Below, piece by piece: positions 12,826 through 24,639 of a DNA stretch of 64,000 bases. The position numbers were made by a program, and so were the translations under genes. Origin of the DNA: Cladopsammia gracilis. Its lineage: Eukaryota > Cnidaria > Anthozoa > Scleractinia > Dendrophylliidae. The stretch's first letter is position 1. The number at the start of each line of letters is the position of its first letter. The stretch spans positions 19,903 to 83,902 of the forward strand of contig JAJGOT010001072.1 in the NCBI GenBank assembly GCA_022457155.1, in the 5' to 3' direction. The notes under the pieces were generated by a model. The model was not told where the DNA came from. It did no database searches and saw nothing but the letters and a program-made list of their open reading frames with translations.

Positions 12826-13299
12826 CAAACTGATCATTGAACGCAAAGATAAGAAAGGAATAAAATCCCCAAAATCTATGTAAATTAAGATCGGTTACCC
12901 AAACCACCTTCACAGTAGTGATTTTATTAATTTTGTGTTCCAGTCATGAACTGTTAATGAGTTTTAGAAAGGAGAGGGGAAGACAGGATTTTGGGTTCGC
13001 GCGTGGAGAGAGCACGGAGCGTTTCCTTCCCCCATCCCTTCGTGCGATTTGCGCGCGCCCAAAATCCTCCTTTTCCGTCTCCTTTCAAGCGCCAGCCACG
13101 CAGGCTTCTGAAAACCGAGACCTTTGTATAGTCTTTACATACCGTAAATCCTTAAATCAGCGGTTATTTCAAATTTACAATAAGGCGGGGGCGCTTATTC
13201 AATCGTGAAAATTTGAATCGCAAACTAGTAACAAATTATTTTTTTAATGCATGTAGCATTTGACTGTTGTCGGGGATTATAAGTGGGGGTAAACAAGAA

Positions 13300-14640
13300 G
13301 CGAAAGTAGATGACTGCCGGATTACAGGTGGTTAAGTTATTCCAAAGTGGTACAATGTGATTGTAAAAAGCCTCAGAACAGTGAAGTATGGAAACAAAAA
13401 GTCAGACAAAGATTTGAGTTACATGCAGAACTTCTAGTGTGGCCACTAGAGAAACAAACAAAGATTTAGCGCCATGTACGTCACACGTTCACACGTTACT
13501 GGTACATAGAAACAAACTAAATACACAATAATTCATTTCTAACTTACTTTGCTTTGAACAGGAGTTGGTTATTCCATAGTTGGTAGCGGAGATGCAACAG
13601 AAGCATCATGAAGGTTTAGGCCGGGACTCTGTAAACATCATTAATAATAACAATGGTTAAAGCATTGAACTTGGGTTTGATTCTCCACTGGGCAAATCTT
13701 TTCTGTGGACATTCTCAGAAATGGTCTATTTACCATTAAATTTTAGTGATCATTGTGTAATATGTAAACAATATTTCAACATAAATTGACTATTTCAAAA
13801 ATAATTTTCCATAACAAAGAACAAATTTTAAGGTGATCATGGCTTGCAGTTTATTCTTGTGTTCTCATCTTGTATCTTAATGTACATTAAGTTACACAAT
13901 AATGAAAACTTGAATAAGAGAGTGGTCAACAAGAAAAGTTTTCTTTTCAAATGCATTTCTGGATATACATGTAAGTAGTTGTACCTTACATACATGTACA
14001 TGTACTGTATGTGTATTAACCGTTATCAGTCAATACTGTCAACCTCCGATGACCTGTCAGAACAAGGGTTTGTGCCCCACTTCATGGACCCTAGATTCCT
14101 TTCTGGGCCTGGTCGTTTGAAAGCAGGTTAACACTAACCCAGGATTAAAACTTAACCGAGGATGTACATGTAATTTCTGTTGTTAGAGGTGTTTTCAAAA
14201 GCCAATTCAAAAGCCAAAAGCCACTAAGTTACATGCGAAGACAAGTCAGAGACAAAACTAAGGGGCAAAAATACCTTGGAAAAATCTCCATTGATTAATT
14301 ATTTAACTGGAATCAAAATTGATGCTAACTTTGGGTTAGCTTAAACGTGCTTTGGACAACCCGGCCCTGGTGGGAAAAAGAACTGATGCTGGTTATCTCC
14401 AGTCTACCTTTAGCAGGCTGCGTGAGCCAGGTATCATGTGATCAGTATTTTTGAAACTGCAGAATGAAACAAACAGTCCATAAAGCAAGCTAAAAAAATA
14501 TTTTTATGCCCTTGTCCATGGTCATCTGAGATTGATAGTAAGCCACTTATTTTACGCACCAGTTTAGGAAGCAGCCCAGTAGGTTGAGGGAACTTCCTCA
14601 CTTTTGGTGTTTTACTGCTGGTTGGAGTTTAGCAAGGCTC
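13300..14640. other. No gene recognised
   Basis: AT-rich sequence without long reading frames or clear inverted repeats. It lies 3' of the minus-strand minisatellite exon, so it may hold that gene's further introns, exons or 3' UTR; none can be identified. Confidence 0.4.
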
Positions 14641-15012
14641 CTGTTCATACCAGGTGTGGTGTGATGGCCCTACTCTCCTATTAATACCAGGAGTAACACT
14701 TGGTAGGCCTGCGGTGTGCTTGACCCTACTCTCCTATTCATACCCGGAGTGACACCTTGGTATGCCTGTGGTGTGCTTGGCCCTACTCTCCTATTCATAC
14801 CAGGAGTGACACCTTGGTATGCCTGTGGTGTGCTTGGCCCTACTCTCCTATTCATACCAGGAGTGACACCTTGGTATGCCTGTGGTGTGCTTAGCCCTAC
14901 TCTCCTATTCATACCAGGAGTGACACCTTGGTATGCCTGTGGTGTGCTTGGCCCTACTCTCCTATTCATACCAGGAGTGACACCTTGGTATACCTGTGGT
15001 GTGCTTGGTCCT
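14640..15012 (-). repeat. 57-bp coding minisatellite, ~6-7 units
   Basis: Near-identical 57-bp units, each containing cctattcataccaggagtga on the plus strand, encode on the minus strand a 19-residue repeat (STPQAYQGVTPGMNRRVGP). The outermost units at 14640-14710 are diverged and shifted by one base. Unit length is a multiple of three, which fits selection for frame but could be chance. Confidence 0.85.
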
Positions 15013-16528
15013 TCACTATCACTCTGGCTGGACACTCTAAGTGTTTCAGGAGTTCCAGTTCCAGTTACATTTTTATTGAATGCACTAACAGACTGCCATT
15101 CTGTTTGGTTACAAGAGACATCATTTGCATTGACTGTGGGTGTAGGGAAATTGCTAGAATATTAATCGCTGGTGATCTTGTCAAAGTTCTTTTCTGTTGC
15201 CACACTGGAGAAGTGGAATTTATGTCTGCAGCCTTTGAATAATCTTTGGATGAAACATTACATGATAGAGGAAAAATCTTTTTTACTTAACAAACATCTT
15301 GTACAGCTGTAGAATCAAATGGCTACCTCCTATATGATGGCTATCATGTTTTCCCACTTCTTTTGTTCTCAAGAAGAGTTGTGTGTTGATGCTTGATTGG
15401 TTTTGGTTTGATCTTGAATTTTTCTTAGAACTATCCGTGATCCAATCTGTTGAACTTGCTATACCACATGCTGTCAATAAACAATCCTTAGAAAAACTGA
15501 AAAGAATTCATGAAAAAGTGATGATGACATGAATTGAAAATCAATATAAAAAATTGAATACATTCCCAGGGTGAAAATCAGCTCATGTTATACATGTAAA
15601 TGCATATTTACCTTTTGAGCTTACATGCATGCAACACCAGAGTGTGACTTTGGAGTGGGGGGGGGGGGGGGGGATCTCCCATAAAAAGTGATTGAGGGTG
15701 ATTGTTACAATTTTGGCTTTTTCGTTACTTTTAGGGGGTTCCTGCTAATAGAGAAAAACAACTGCCTGAATGCACGCGCAAAAATGACGAATGAGAAATT
15801 TAATGATGCAATTTTTTTAGTGAGAACTGAAAACAGAAATTTATTTGTCTGAGTTAATTGGAGTTTTATTCTTGCTTGAAGCAACTGTTACAGACTGTGA
15901 TATTTTGTGATATTTGTGCATTCAGACAGTTGTTCTCCCTATATAGCACAAAACCCCTAAAAGTAACAAAAGCCACAGTTACAAGGTATGAGAAAATTGC
16001 AGACCACATGCAAGGCCTATTGTCAAGGGTGGATGCAAATCTTTATGCATTGCAATTCGGTTGACAATAATTATTTATTGGCTGCGTTTATGTATCCAGA
16101 GTATTTGCATTGATAAATGAGATATTAGCGACCTTCAGATTAGACTACGAGATCGAGATTGAGTACGAGTACAACTTTTGAATTTCAAACCAGCCATGTT
16201 CCTAGAGGCCTCCCTTCTCCCTGTTGCTGACCAGTAGAGGAGGTTCTAGGAATCCAATTAATGTGACTTATTACAATTTAAGGGTGCATTCCTTGGGATG
16301 ATCTGGATCGGGATCACTGATCCAAGATCACTCGGATCATGAAGCATCAAAGTAACTGACGAATCCACTCTGGACACGGATTCATCTGTTCCTTTGATGC
16401 AGCATCATCTGAGTGATCTTGGATCAGTGATCCAGATGATTCCAAAGGAACCCACCCTAAAGCATGCACACTAAGTTTGAAAAGACATACTCATTCATAC
16501 CCCAGTGGGGGGGTACTCCCATATATGA

Positions 16529-16566
<38 letters not shown>

Positions 16567-16604
16567 TAGGCAATACCCCAGTGGGGGGGTACTCCCATAT
16601 ATGA

Positions 16605-16642
<38 letters not shown>

Positions 16643-16999
16643 TAGGCAATTTAGTCTGGGATAGGGTATAGTAATCAGAGTTTTTTGGTCTAGAATAAAA
16701 ACGAGTCTGGAATAGGTCTAGGATAGGATAGGGTTTATCGGTGTTTAGTCTAGAATAGGGTTGCAAAATGCAGCTAAAATGGTCTAGTATAGGTTAAGGG
16801 TCTCAGAGTCCCAGCGGCACACCCCCACCCAAAAATTTGCCGAGTACCCCACCCCCCGGACTCGTAATCGATCTCGTAACTGTACTCGCATCTGAAGGTC
16901 CCTATTACGTCAAGTACAAAACCATGTCTCACTCTGACTCACCTCGGCATCGTCGAGATCTAACTCGTCTTCACCGATTGAAAACAAAGATGTCGACAT
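14670..16999 (-). CDS. Putative spliced gene with a repetitive TPQAYQGVTPGMNRRVG region, unknown function
   Basis: Three minus-strand exons are proposed. Exon 1 is 16999-16943, beginning ATG (MSTSLFSIGEDELDLDD...), with a strong GAG|gtgagt donor. An internal exon is 15470-15287 (acceptor ttgacag, or ttttcag a few bases upstream; donor TTAA|gtaaaa). The repeat exon starts at 15153 (acceptor tattctag). The last two match in phase (exit 2, entry 2) and join to a Ser/Thr/Asn-rich, probably disordered stretch leading into 19-residue repeats. Exon 1 exits in phase 0, which fits neither acceptor, so at least one exon between is missing. The repeat frame ends at 14670 after a one-base difference in the last unit, or splices at 14700. 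No known domain is recognised. Expression is unproven. Confidence 0.4.
15490..16130. other. No gene recognised; G-run at 15658-15674
   Basis: Intronic or intergenic AT-rich sequence with a poly-G tract. A short open plus-strand stretch near 15960-16064 and a possible 34-bp minus-strand exon at about 15990-16025 (acceptor gacaatag, donor CCTT|gtaact) are too weak to annotate. Confidence 0.35.
16132..16906. mobile_element. GAGTACGAGTAC-family MITE with nested repeat
   Basis: The left end gaccttcagattagactacg, with gagattgagtacgagtac, is inverted at 16862-16906 (ctcgtaatcgatctcgtaac to ctgaaggtcccta). The interior holds another dispersed repeat with a local tandem duplication (cagtgggggggtactcccat at about 16501 and 16578). 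The family also occurs in intron 1 of the PNP-NB-ARC gene (41891-42122). Confidence 0.6.
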
Positions 17000-17620
17000 T
17001 ATAACTTTTTTTATCCACAAGTCAACTGACACGACTGCTTATAAAAAACAAACCAATCTACCTTAGTTCCATATTTTATGTTGATTAAGAGTAAACAAAG
17101 GAGCATGAACACACGAAAGTGCAGCGGCCAGCAGCGGCCATTTTGTTATTCGAAAAGAGCCGCCAAATTACGCGCATGACACTTAGCCCAAGAACGCTGA
17201 CTCATGTTCAGCGCGGCGCGCCATTCCCAGTCCAGTCGTGGTTTTCGCGATGGTCTTCGCAGATTTATAGCAATGTATCCGCTGATGTTTTCGTTAAATC
17301 CCAACTTTTGATTGAAATAGAGTTGTTTCGGGCAAAAATGGTTAGTTGAAAATCAATAACATGTGTACCTTCTTTCGCCAAGAAGATCCAAGAATGCGTT
17401 TCTTTAGTGATTAGACAAATCATTGTAGATATACTAGCCATCCTTTAAAATACTTCCGCTTTCATTTCAGTTCCATCGTTGATCGGTGTGCGTTCCCATT
17501 TGTGCTGTTCTGAAGATGTAAAATCAAAGCCAGGATGTGAGATACCGCATACAACTTCTTATTTTGCAGCAGGTGAGCATTCTAGTAAGTTAAACTTTAA
17601 TAAATACATCAGTCAATTTC
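17000..17620 (+). promoter_or_regulatory. Possible divergent promoter region with an orphan plus-strand exon
   Basis: About 17100-17260 is richer in CpG than its surroundings and lies just upstream of the minus-strand first exon (ATG at 16999). On the plus strand, 17471-17573 is bounded by a strong acceptor (ctttcatttcag) and donor (GCAGCAG|gtgagc) and has one frame open throughout (starts PSLIGVRSHLCC). No partner exon with matching phase was found, so this is only a candidate. Confidence 0.3.
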
Positions 17621-17634
17621 AGTAGTGCCCATTT

Positions 17635-17830
17635 TCCCCGGGGGGGGGCTGACCCTCGGTGTCACAGTCATATGTGTATCCCCGTGATATGTGTATTTCC
17701 GCGATATGTGTATCTCCGCACACATATCACTAATGATATGTGTATCCTCGGTAGGGATACCCAAAACACTGGTGTGCGTCCTGGTGCGTAGTTTGAAACA
17801 CAACAGACTGGGGCAAGCGAGGTATTAAAG
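17635..17830. repeat. Short GATATGTGTATC repeats
   Basis: Four or five copies of (g)atatgtgtatcyccg, some inverted (cacatatca), lie between 17668 and 17750 after a G-run. No gene here. Confidence 0.6.
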
Positions 17831-18715
17831 TCTACCAACAGTCAAATTTTTCCAGACGCCATTTTATTTCATTTTGATATGTTCATTACACAACTGCAAG
17901 TCAAAGCCGTACGTGATATCTAAATTGGCTAACTTGTATTTTTGGGCCAAAACTCTGAGAAGATACAAACAAATTTAAACAGGAAAAATTCAAAACACCT
18001 ATGGGTATTGCTGGAATTGACCGATGCATATCATTGATGATATGCATCAGCGAGAGTGATTCAGTTCTAAATTGGGCCGAGACAAAGGCCTAGATGTGGG
18101 TCGTGGGGTACCGGTAATGTGTGTATTTTTCAATATCATCTGACATTTTTACTCTTATATGGCTAGTATTCCTACTTGCCTGGAATTTTACCGTATAATT
18201 TTCGGATTATAACTTGTATGGAAGTCAAAGCACAAGCAATATTGGCAGTTTTTACATTGCTTTTATTTCACTTTTAAATTTGCAAAAAAAAAAAACAACT
18301 ACAAACTACAAACATGGCAGACAAATCTACTACAATGAAGGTTCCTTGAAGCAGCGCTTACTGTGTTGACAAGGAAAACTTGGAGTTATCTGATAATGGC
18401 TTTGTCTTTGATGTGCATTTAGAAGTGTATGGAATGCATATTAGCACACATTGCTCACACTCCAGGCCTGTATTCTACTGACCCAGTGGAACTAAGAAGA
18501 TCCCATCAATAGGGTTGTCAAAAAGATTTTCAGTGGATGGAAAATCTAAGAAAGCAGACGGCACTGGGGGACACCATTTCCTCTTTTTCCCTCTATTTTT
18601 TCGCTTTTGACCGCGAATTGTAGCTGGCGAAACTATGAAAGTAGCTGGCGATATCGTCGGTCGCCGGTGCTTTTTGACAACCCTGCATCAAGGACGAGGA
18701 TGCCTTGATCAAAGA
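17830..18715. other. No gene recognised
   Basis: AT-rich intergenic sequence with a short A-run near 18284. No long frame, strong splice-bounded exon or inverted repeat was seen. Confidence 0.4.
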
Positions 18716-18716
18716 A

Positions 18717-19337
18717 CTGCACTGTACACGACGCAAAATGATCCCCGAATGTGAAGTGATCCCCAAACAGAACTAAACATGATGAGAAATGATCCCCAAA
18801 GAATTATTGGAATGTAATGGGATGACGTTTCTGCCCCCGAGGATGCCAGAATTACTAAAATAAAGAACATTAAAGAAATGTTCGACTCAAATTGTTTGAA
18901 GTGTTTGTGTGCTAATAATTTTGAACAATTTATTAAATAATCATATCAATAACAAAATTCTCGATTGTGATTGGTCAACCGTGCGCCTTTTTCTCGGGTA
19001 ATTGGTGCGTGGTGACGTGGGTGTCCAATTACATATACAGCTATCCAATTTAAACCTTTTGTAATTGGGTAGCTGTAATTGAACACCTAAGTTGCACGCA
19101 CGTCAGTCAGTTGCACTTGAATGGGTTCTTTTTTGCTGTTTTCCTTCTTCTTTCAAACTGATAAAAAATATGCTAGATGTTTTTAGTACAAAAGAGTTGA
19201 CAGACTTTTTAATCTCGAATTTGGTTATTGATGCAATTAATTTGTAATTGAACTTCGTGTCGTTCAATTCTGGAGTAATCGTGCTCGTAATTTCAAGTCA
19301 TCCTCGCGCTACGTGCTTGGCCGATTAGAAATTACTT

Positions 19338-19368
<31 letters not shown>

Positions 19369-21237
19369 AGTCCAATACTACTAGTACTAAATGAATTATA
19401 ACTCATTTTTTAACGAATTTTCAAGAAACTTTCATAGTTCTAATTAGATGTGTATTAAAATTGAGGAAATGGCATAATGTAACCGGTAGCAAGTAGCATG
19501 TATAAAAGTTATCGCTTCCTGTTAGTATTCACATTACCGTTTATTTCCATCAATTCTAAAATCAATATTTGCGGGTATAAAAATCTGATAATTTTTAACT
19601 GTAACAAGGGCCGAATAAAGGATCCACCTCTTAAAGTTGACACTTTTTTATTAGAAAAAGTGAACATAAAGAACTGTGAAATTAATTATAAATGAGAAAT
19701 ACAAAATCTAGGTGATTGAAAAACCTAAACCTGTTAACGTGTTGCAATGTTATAACCCGAACCAAATAAAAAAAATTGGAAAGAACAAAACTGCATGTAA
19801 TATAAATCTAGATGTTTGTTTGCATGTGGTATTAGGTAAATGTGCCAGTTGCACCATTTCACTGTTTCTTCCATTTTATTATATTGTGATTATACATGTA
19901 TCTGTTCAGTGGGCGAAGCTATAGCAGTGGATTATTAAAGCCATTCCTTATACTGACAATTGTAATGTTACAACATATTTCCAGGAATTATAATTCCTGA
20001 GCCGCACATAAAAGTATACGATAATATACCAAAGTATAATCCAAGCATAGTGAATTCTCTGTAAAATAATTGATTTTAGCTTTTAAACATGCAAAGTGCT
20101 TGAAAGAAATTTTTTACGTGTAGAACTTCTTGTTTTGGGACCTAGCTATGAGGTAATCCTGAACATTGTGACAAAGTGGTAACTCCTTTCTAATACTGAC
20201 ACGCTGTGAGAACCAAATGCACTACATGTAATAAAGATCAATTGAAGGGCTCCAGGCAAGAACGTCCTAAGTACCTTTTTGGAAAATTTTCACTTGGCCT
20301 TAAAAGCGACTCACTTGCCAAAATGATGACTGGATCATGTAAATAAAAAAATTATGACTTAAAGGATTTCAACCAGGTCAACAAATCCTCTATCTTCGAA
20401 CAGAATAAAATTTTATCTTGTAAAGATACATAGTGTTGTAAAGCCCAAAACATTTTCTTTGACAAAACTGTGCTTTTAAAGGCCTAAAACATACAATTTT
20501 AGTGAAAGTTGCCAAAAACATTCTTTGGAGGTTCTTGCCCAGAGCCCTTCAGCTTAAAGTGACAGCTAAGGATAAAAGAGATCAAAAGTTAGAGATTCTT
20601 GCACATTGCTAATGTTGTTGATGTTTATGATTTGTATTATTGATGAGCTATTGATGATTTGCATTTTACAACTGTTAGTCTGTCACGCATTACAGATTAG
20701 CTGCTGATTTAAAAAAAAAAAGAACTTGTTAAGGACCCTCTAGTGAAAACTTACCTTGGTATCCTTTTGCATGCATGAATCTGTGGGCTTATCTTCAGTT
20801 CATTTCCCGAAATAACGCCTTTTAAAAGGCTGAAGAGAAAGAGAATTGAAAACCACACGGTTTGCGACATTCAGTGTTGTCTCTGACTAATCTTCCGGTA
20901 AAAAGTCAAACAAAACAGACGACTGAGACGAGACTGGGATGAAACTGATAGCATTTTAGTACTTACAGTTGGTATAACAGCCAAACAGCCTCCACCTTAT
21001 TAATAATGGAAAAGTTGAAGTCCGGGCAACTGATATTAACTGAAATTAACTTGTTCAGGCGATTAGCCATTTTCGACTTGAAAGTATATAAAACTCTTTC
21101 ATTTTATTCTGGGACATGAACGTCATCCCATTCCATTCCGATAATTCCTTGGGGATCATTTCGCATCGTGTTCAGTTTTGGGGATCATTTGGCGTTGGGA
21201 TCATTTTGCGTCGGGATCATTTTACATCGCGTACAGC
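18717..21237. mobile_element. ~2.5-kb segment bounded by inverted AAATGATCCCC arms
   Basis: The left arm (about 18717-18831) holds repeated aaatgatcccc motifs and ends aatgggatgacgtt. The right arm (about 21118-21237) is the imperfect inverse, from aacgtcatcccattccattc to gtacagcacc. The interior is non-coding and contains a hairpin at 19018-19090 and another MITE at 20245-20550. This may be a decayed non-autonomous DNA transposon or two solo copies in opposite orientation. Confidence 0.5.
20245..20551. mobile_element. Small MITE, GGGCTCYRGGCAAGAAC ends
   Basis: The left end gaagggctccaggcaagaac is inverted, with mismatches, at 20532-20551 (gttcttgcccagagcccttc). About 306 bp and non-coding. 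No clear target duplication. Confidence 0.6.
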
Positions 21238-21239
21238 AC

Positions 21240-21665
21240 CAGCTGAAACTAGCAGAACAGTACTGTTGTTGGCAAACTGAAAGTCCTACATAAAACAGCT
21301 AAAGCTGGTCATAGTATAGATTGAGATTGAGATCTGGGTACAAGATTAGAAAATTGGTGCTTGCTCCACCGAGAACTTTAAAAAGAAGGAAACACAAACG
21401 AGTTTATTACGTGTTTCAGATTTTCATCTTTGAACACATGAGAGAGACTATCTGAGACAGTTACTCAGCGACATGTGTACAGAGATGTCAGCAAGTCAGG
21501 TCGCAGTTTGCTTCGCTATTTTCCAGCTTGCACACAAGTGCTTTTTGCAAGCAGATATGTAACTTCAAATTTCAAAGATCTACATGTGCATCCTTTTGCA
21601 GTTTCTCAGACTAATATTCTTGTAATGGTCCCCACAGGGTAGGCCAACAGGGAACTTAGTTCAAA
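21240..21665 (+). promoter_or_regulatory. 5' flank of the cGLR gene
   Basis: No TATA box can be assigned. A good acceptor-like sequence (aatggtccccacag, ending 21637) lies 28 bases before the start codon, so a 5'-UTR intron is possible. Confidence 0.3.
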
Positions 21666-23375
21666 ATGGCTGATAAACAACCTGATGTATCCCAGTTCTA
21701 CAAAACGTATGTCAGACCCGACTGGCCATATGAAGATTGGGAGTGCATCGAGAGGAAATTTGAAGCGGAGGATGGTCAATCCCCTCATACAAAATTTGAT
21801 AATGTGCCAACACCCAAGGATATCTCAACCAAAGACAACTTTGGTGACTATGGCACTACTGTTAATCTCACAGCTAATGACAATGCAGCTTGTGAGACTG
21901 AAAAACAGGTCATACACGTCTCCCAAGCTACTCTGTTAGAAGCTGCAGAGGGCTTTGAACCTAATCACTGGGCCGATGATCTCTCTGTTCCTCTTGATCA
22001 CAACTTGCCGCTGTGTCATCTGCTTCGGTTCGTGGAACCAGAATTAAATTGCAGTGGAGCTGAGAGTAAAGAGCTTCTCGAAGAAATGAACAAAATGATG
22101 AAAAAGACGACTGAAAAGCTACAATCCTGCTACCTTGTTTTCGAAAATTGTTCTATTATTCCAGTTGGTAGCATGAATGAGAATACAAAAATTGGAAAAG
22201 CTGATGAAATTGACTATGCCGTTGTTCTTCCATACTTCGAAAGCTTTGACAAACTTCTCCCTATAATTTTCAATAAAGATGAATCACTGTTGTATGACGA
22301 TCCAGTGTATGTTGCCATTACAAATGATATCTCTTGGGATGGTGATACAAAGCACATACAAGAAAACTTTCAGGCAGTACTGAAAGAAGTTTGGTCTCTC
22401 TACATGAGAGATTTCATCCCAGAGGGCTGGAAGCTATCAGAATTGAGCTGCTGTGGCGACGAACAAGGCATAGCCAAGACATTCCATCTTGTTCGTTCCT
22501 CGGATGGATTTATTGTTGATATTGATATCTGTTTTTGGATACCGATTCATAAATCGACCCTTGAAGAGCAAGGTGATTACTTTGAGCAAAAGGACTATCT
22601 CTTGAAAAATTGTCTTGACAATGAGATGAAGGTATTTGCCTTGCTGCCTAAAGACCGTGATATAGATTATTCCTTGAACATGGTTCGCTTTGCAATGTCT
22701 CTTCAGGAACGTGAGGAATTAAACAAGTATGGACCAATGAATGGTCGCATCCAATGCTACAAGTTTGCCAAATGCATTGCAAAACTCTTTATTCCTTACA
22801 TTCAGAAAAAGGAGAACTGTTCACGGTGCCTGGATTGTCTTGTCTCATCATATGCTCTGAAAAACATAGTTCTCTACATGGCAAATAATTACCCCGATGA
22901 CAAGATGTGGGCTGAAGATCAACTGGGAAATAGAGTTTGTGAAGTCTTCACCATTGTTAATTTTTGCATGAAAGTTAACTGCAGTCTAGTATCAGCGTTT
23001 TTAACACCCTACACCATACAACTTCACACATTGTCAACAAAATATGATTCTGCAAAAGGTGTGCTTGTAGAGAAGGGAAACGAATGGCTTTGCGATGAGG
23101 GAGACCATTGTTTTCTTCCAGATGGGAAGAGGTTTGAGCCACTATTCAGGAAAGACCCAATTTCAAAGAAAGTATTACATAATTATTTTTGTTTTCTTCA
23201 TGAATCTGACTGGTGTGTGCCCGAACTATTTGATCGTTTGAATGAGATGCTGACAGCTTTGATGGAGAAAGAAGAAGATGAAAGGAGAGAATATGCAGAT
23301 AATCCCGGTTGTCTGTGTTTTCAACCATTTTCTTCCGAGGACTCTCCTATTTTTTCAGTGGAAACCACCCTGTAG
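21666..23375 (+). CDS. cGAS-like receptor (Mab-21-type nucleotidyltransferase)
   Basis: This intact 569-residue frame has the features of the cGAS/Mab-21 superfamily. A nucleotidyltransferase GS at residues 168-169 (PVGSMNENTKIGKADEIDY) is followed by two acidic residues (E181, D183) in the G-S-x(n)-E-h-D pattern. A third acidic residue follows in FIVDIDICFW (D285 or D287). Residues ~360-410 match the Mab-21 helical C-terminal domain (YKFAKCIAKL, SSYALKNIVLYM). Known family members bind double-stranded nucleic acid or other ligands and make cyclic dinucleotides that activate STING; all three acidic positions are kept, so activity is plausible. The N-terminal ~130 residues have no recognised domain. 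The start at 21666 has A at -3 and gives the longest frame. A polyadenylation signal AATAAA lies at 23432-23437. A non-catalytic Mab-21 relative is less likely given the acidic triad. Ligand and product are unknown. Confidence 0.85.
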   Translation: MADKQPDVSQFYKTYVRPDWPYEDWECIERKFEAEDGQSPHTKFDNVPTPKDISTKDNFGDYGTTVNLTANDNAACETEKQVIHVSQATLLEAAEGFEPNHWADDLSVPLDHNLPLCHLLRFVEPELNCSGAESKELLEEMNKMMKKTTEKLQSCYLVFENCSIIPVGSMNENTKIGKADEIDYAVVLPYFESFDKLLPIIFNKDESLLYDDPVYVAITNDISWDGDTKHIQENFQAVLKEVWSLYMRDFIPEGWKLSELSCCGDEQGIAKTFHLVRSSDGFIVDIDICFWIPIHKSTLEEQGDYFEQKDYLLKNCLDNEMKVFALLPKDRDIDYSLNMVRFAMSLQEREELNKYGPMNGRIQCYKFAKCIAKLFIPYIQKKENCSRCLDCLVSSYALKNIVLYMANNYPDDKMWAEDQLGNRVCEVFTIVNFCMKVNCSLVSAFLTPYTIQLHTLSTKYDSAKGVLVEKGNEWLCDEGDHCFLPDGKRFEPLFRKDPISKKVLHNYFCFLHESDWCVPELFDRLNEMLTALMEKEEDERREYADNPGCLCFQPFSSEDSPIFSVETTL

Positions 23376-24140
23376 TCTAGAATGTATGTAACTGACTCAA
23401 TGTGAACATGATTGTCCATGTGCGAGAACATAATAAATCATTAGATCATGTTACACGATTGTGTCTATAATAGTAGTGCTAGGCTGAAAGTAACTTAGCA
23501 ATGTATTTACAATAGATTTTTTTATTATGACTGTACATTAGGCTTTTTCCCGCTATTAAACTGAATAGGAGCATGAAAAATTATGCACTGGTTTTATCCA
23601 GCTTGCAGAACGTGTGTGCAAAATATTTAGCTTCTGTAAAAACGTGAACAGTGGCAACAGTTATTCTGGGCCCGGCATTTCATGGAGAATATACGGTAAA
23701 TTTATGTGAACAACAAATGTAAAATTTTCAATCATGCAATCAATCTACATGTATGCTGCTTCTTAATTTTACTTCTTAGCTTAGTGAGCCCACTTAAGTA
23801 AGGACGAGGACGAAAGAATTTTTGATAAATTCAAAACGAAAAACATCTACTTAGACACCAACAGCCGGTATGTTTTTTTCTTTTGACCATTACATTCAGT
23901 GTTGTCGACGTAAAATTAACCAATTACTTATTTCTGAAAAAGCACAAATCTTTCTCTCTAGGAAAAACAAACTCTCAGATCACTCCATAATTGAACTGAC
24001 ATTGTTGTCAAGTCAGCAGATAAAGGGTGCTGTTGTAGTCTGGGGTCGTGATTTAGATTTTTTTTTAGATCGTTCCATTCCTAGACCACGGCTCCCGCGG
24101 CAGACAAACAGGTCACCAAAATACTGTTCTTGGTGAGAAT
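23376..24140. other. cGLR 3' UTR and intergenic sequence
   Basis: Contains the AATAAA at 23432. No other gene is seen. Confidence 0.45.
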
Positions 24141-24312
24141 TGAACGAGATTGCATGTGACACGACAAGCCCGTGCTTTGTCGCGAACACCCCAACACCCT
24201 TGAGAACGAGATTGCATGTGACACGAGTCCGTCCTTTTTGTCGCGAACACTCAAACACCCTTGAGAACGAGATTGCATGTGACACGACAAGCCCGTGCTT
24301 TGTAGCGAAAAA
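24140..24312. repeat. 61-bp tandem repeat, three copies
   Basis: Copies of gagattgcatgtgacacg begin near 24148, 24208 and 24268, each followed by a gtgctttgtcgcgaa-like part. Open frames over it are by-products. Confidence 0.8.
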
Positions 24313-24459
24313 CTCAACTTACCGAATTTTTCTCGCCTTTTTATTTCTGCGATTTTACCAATGCAAATTAATCAAGCAAACATTTTGTCCGTGAATCGAA
24401 CATATCATGGAGTTTTTCCGTCCAGTTTTATGGTGGCTCCATTGGACTTCTTGCCTGCG

Positions 24460-24575
24460 AGCCACCTCTCGGGCTCGGGCTCGGGCTTTTGGGTTTGGGG
24501 TTTGGGGAGAGCGAAGGGCAATCCCTCCCCACCCCTCCCACCTCCCCCTCCCCCAAAACCCAAAGCTTGCTCAAA
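24460..24575. repeat. Low-complexity GGGCTC / C-rich stretch
   Basis: Repeats of gggctc, then gggtttgggg, then a CCTCCCC run that is partly complementary (gggttttggg versus cccaaaaccc). The long proline/glycine frames here are compositional. Confidence 0.7.
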
Positions 24576-24639
24576 GGCTATTGGACGCAACACTTCTCCT
24601 TTCATTTAAAATGCGGACAGAATATCGGGACCCAAAAGA

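Larger units (their letters stand above)
5716..13295. repeat. Non-coding repeat block, copy B (most complete)
   Basis: It matches copy C (43.8-46.6 kb) from about 5716 to 9120, copy A (from 1) from 7195 onward, and copy D (54.8-56.2 and 63.26-63.37 kb) from about 9130 to 12010. It opens with a MITE-like unit (5716-5998) whose ends resemble those at 43806-44060. Insertions private to B include a MITE at 6529-6832 and the (TTA)n cluster at 9.5-10.7 kb. No protein-coding gene is seen in it. Confidence 0.7.

Noticed and set aside
12132..12883. Frames of 146-218 residues on both strands
   Set aside because: An 84-bp repeat unit keeps all frames open; the unit is a transposon arm, not a gene.
24405..24609. 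Proline- or glycine-rich frames
   Set aside because: Produced by C-rich low-complexity DNA.
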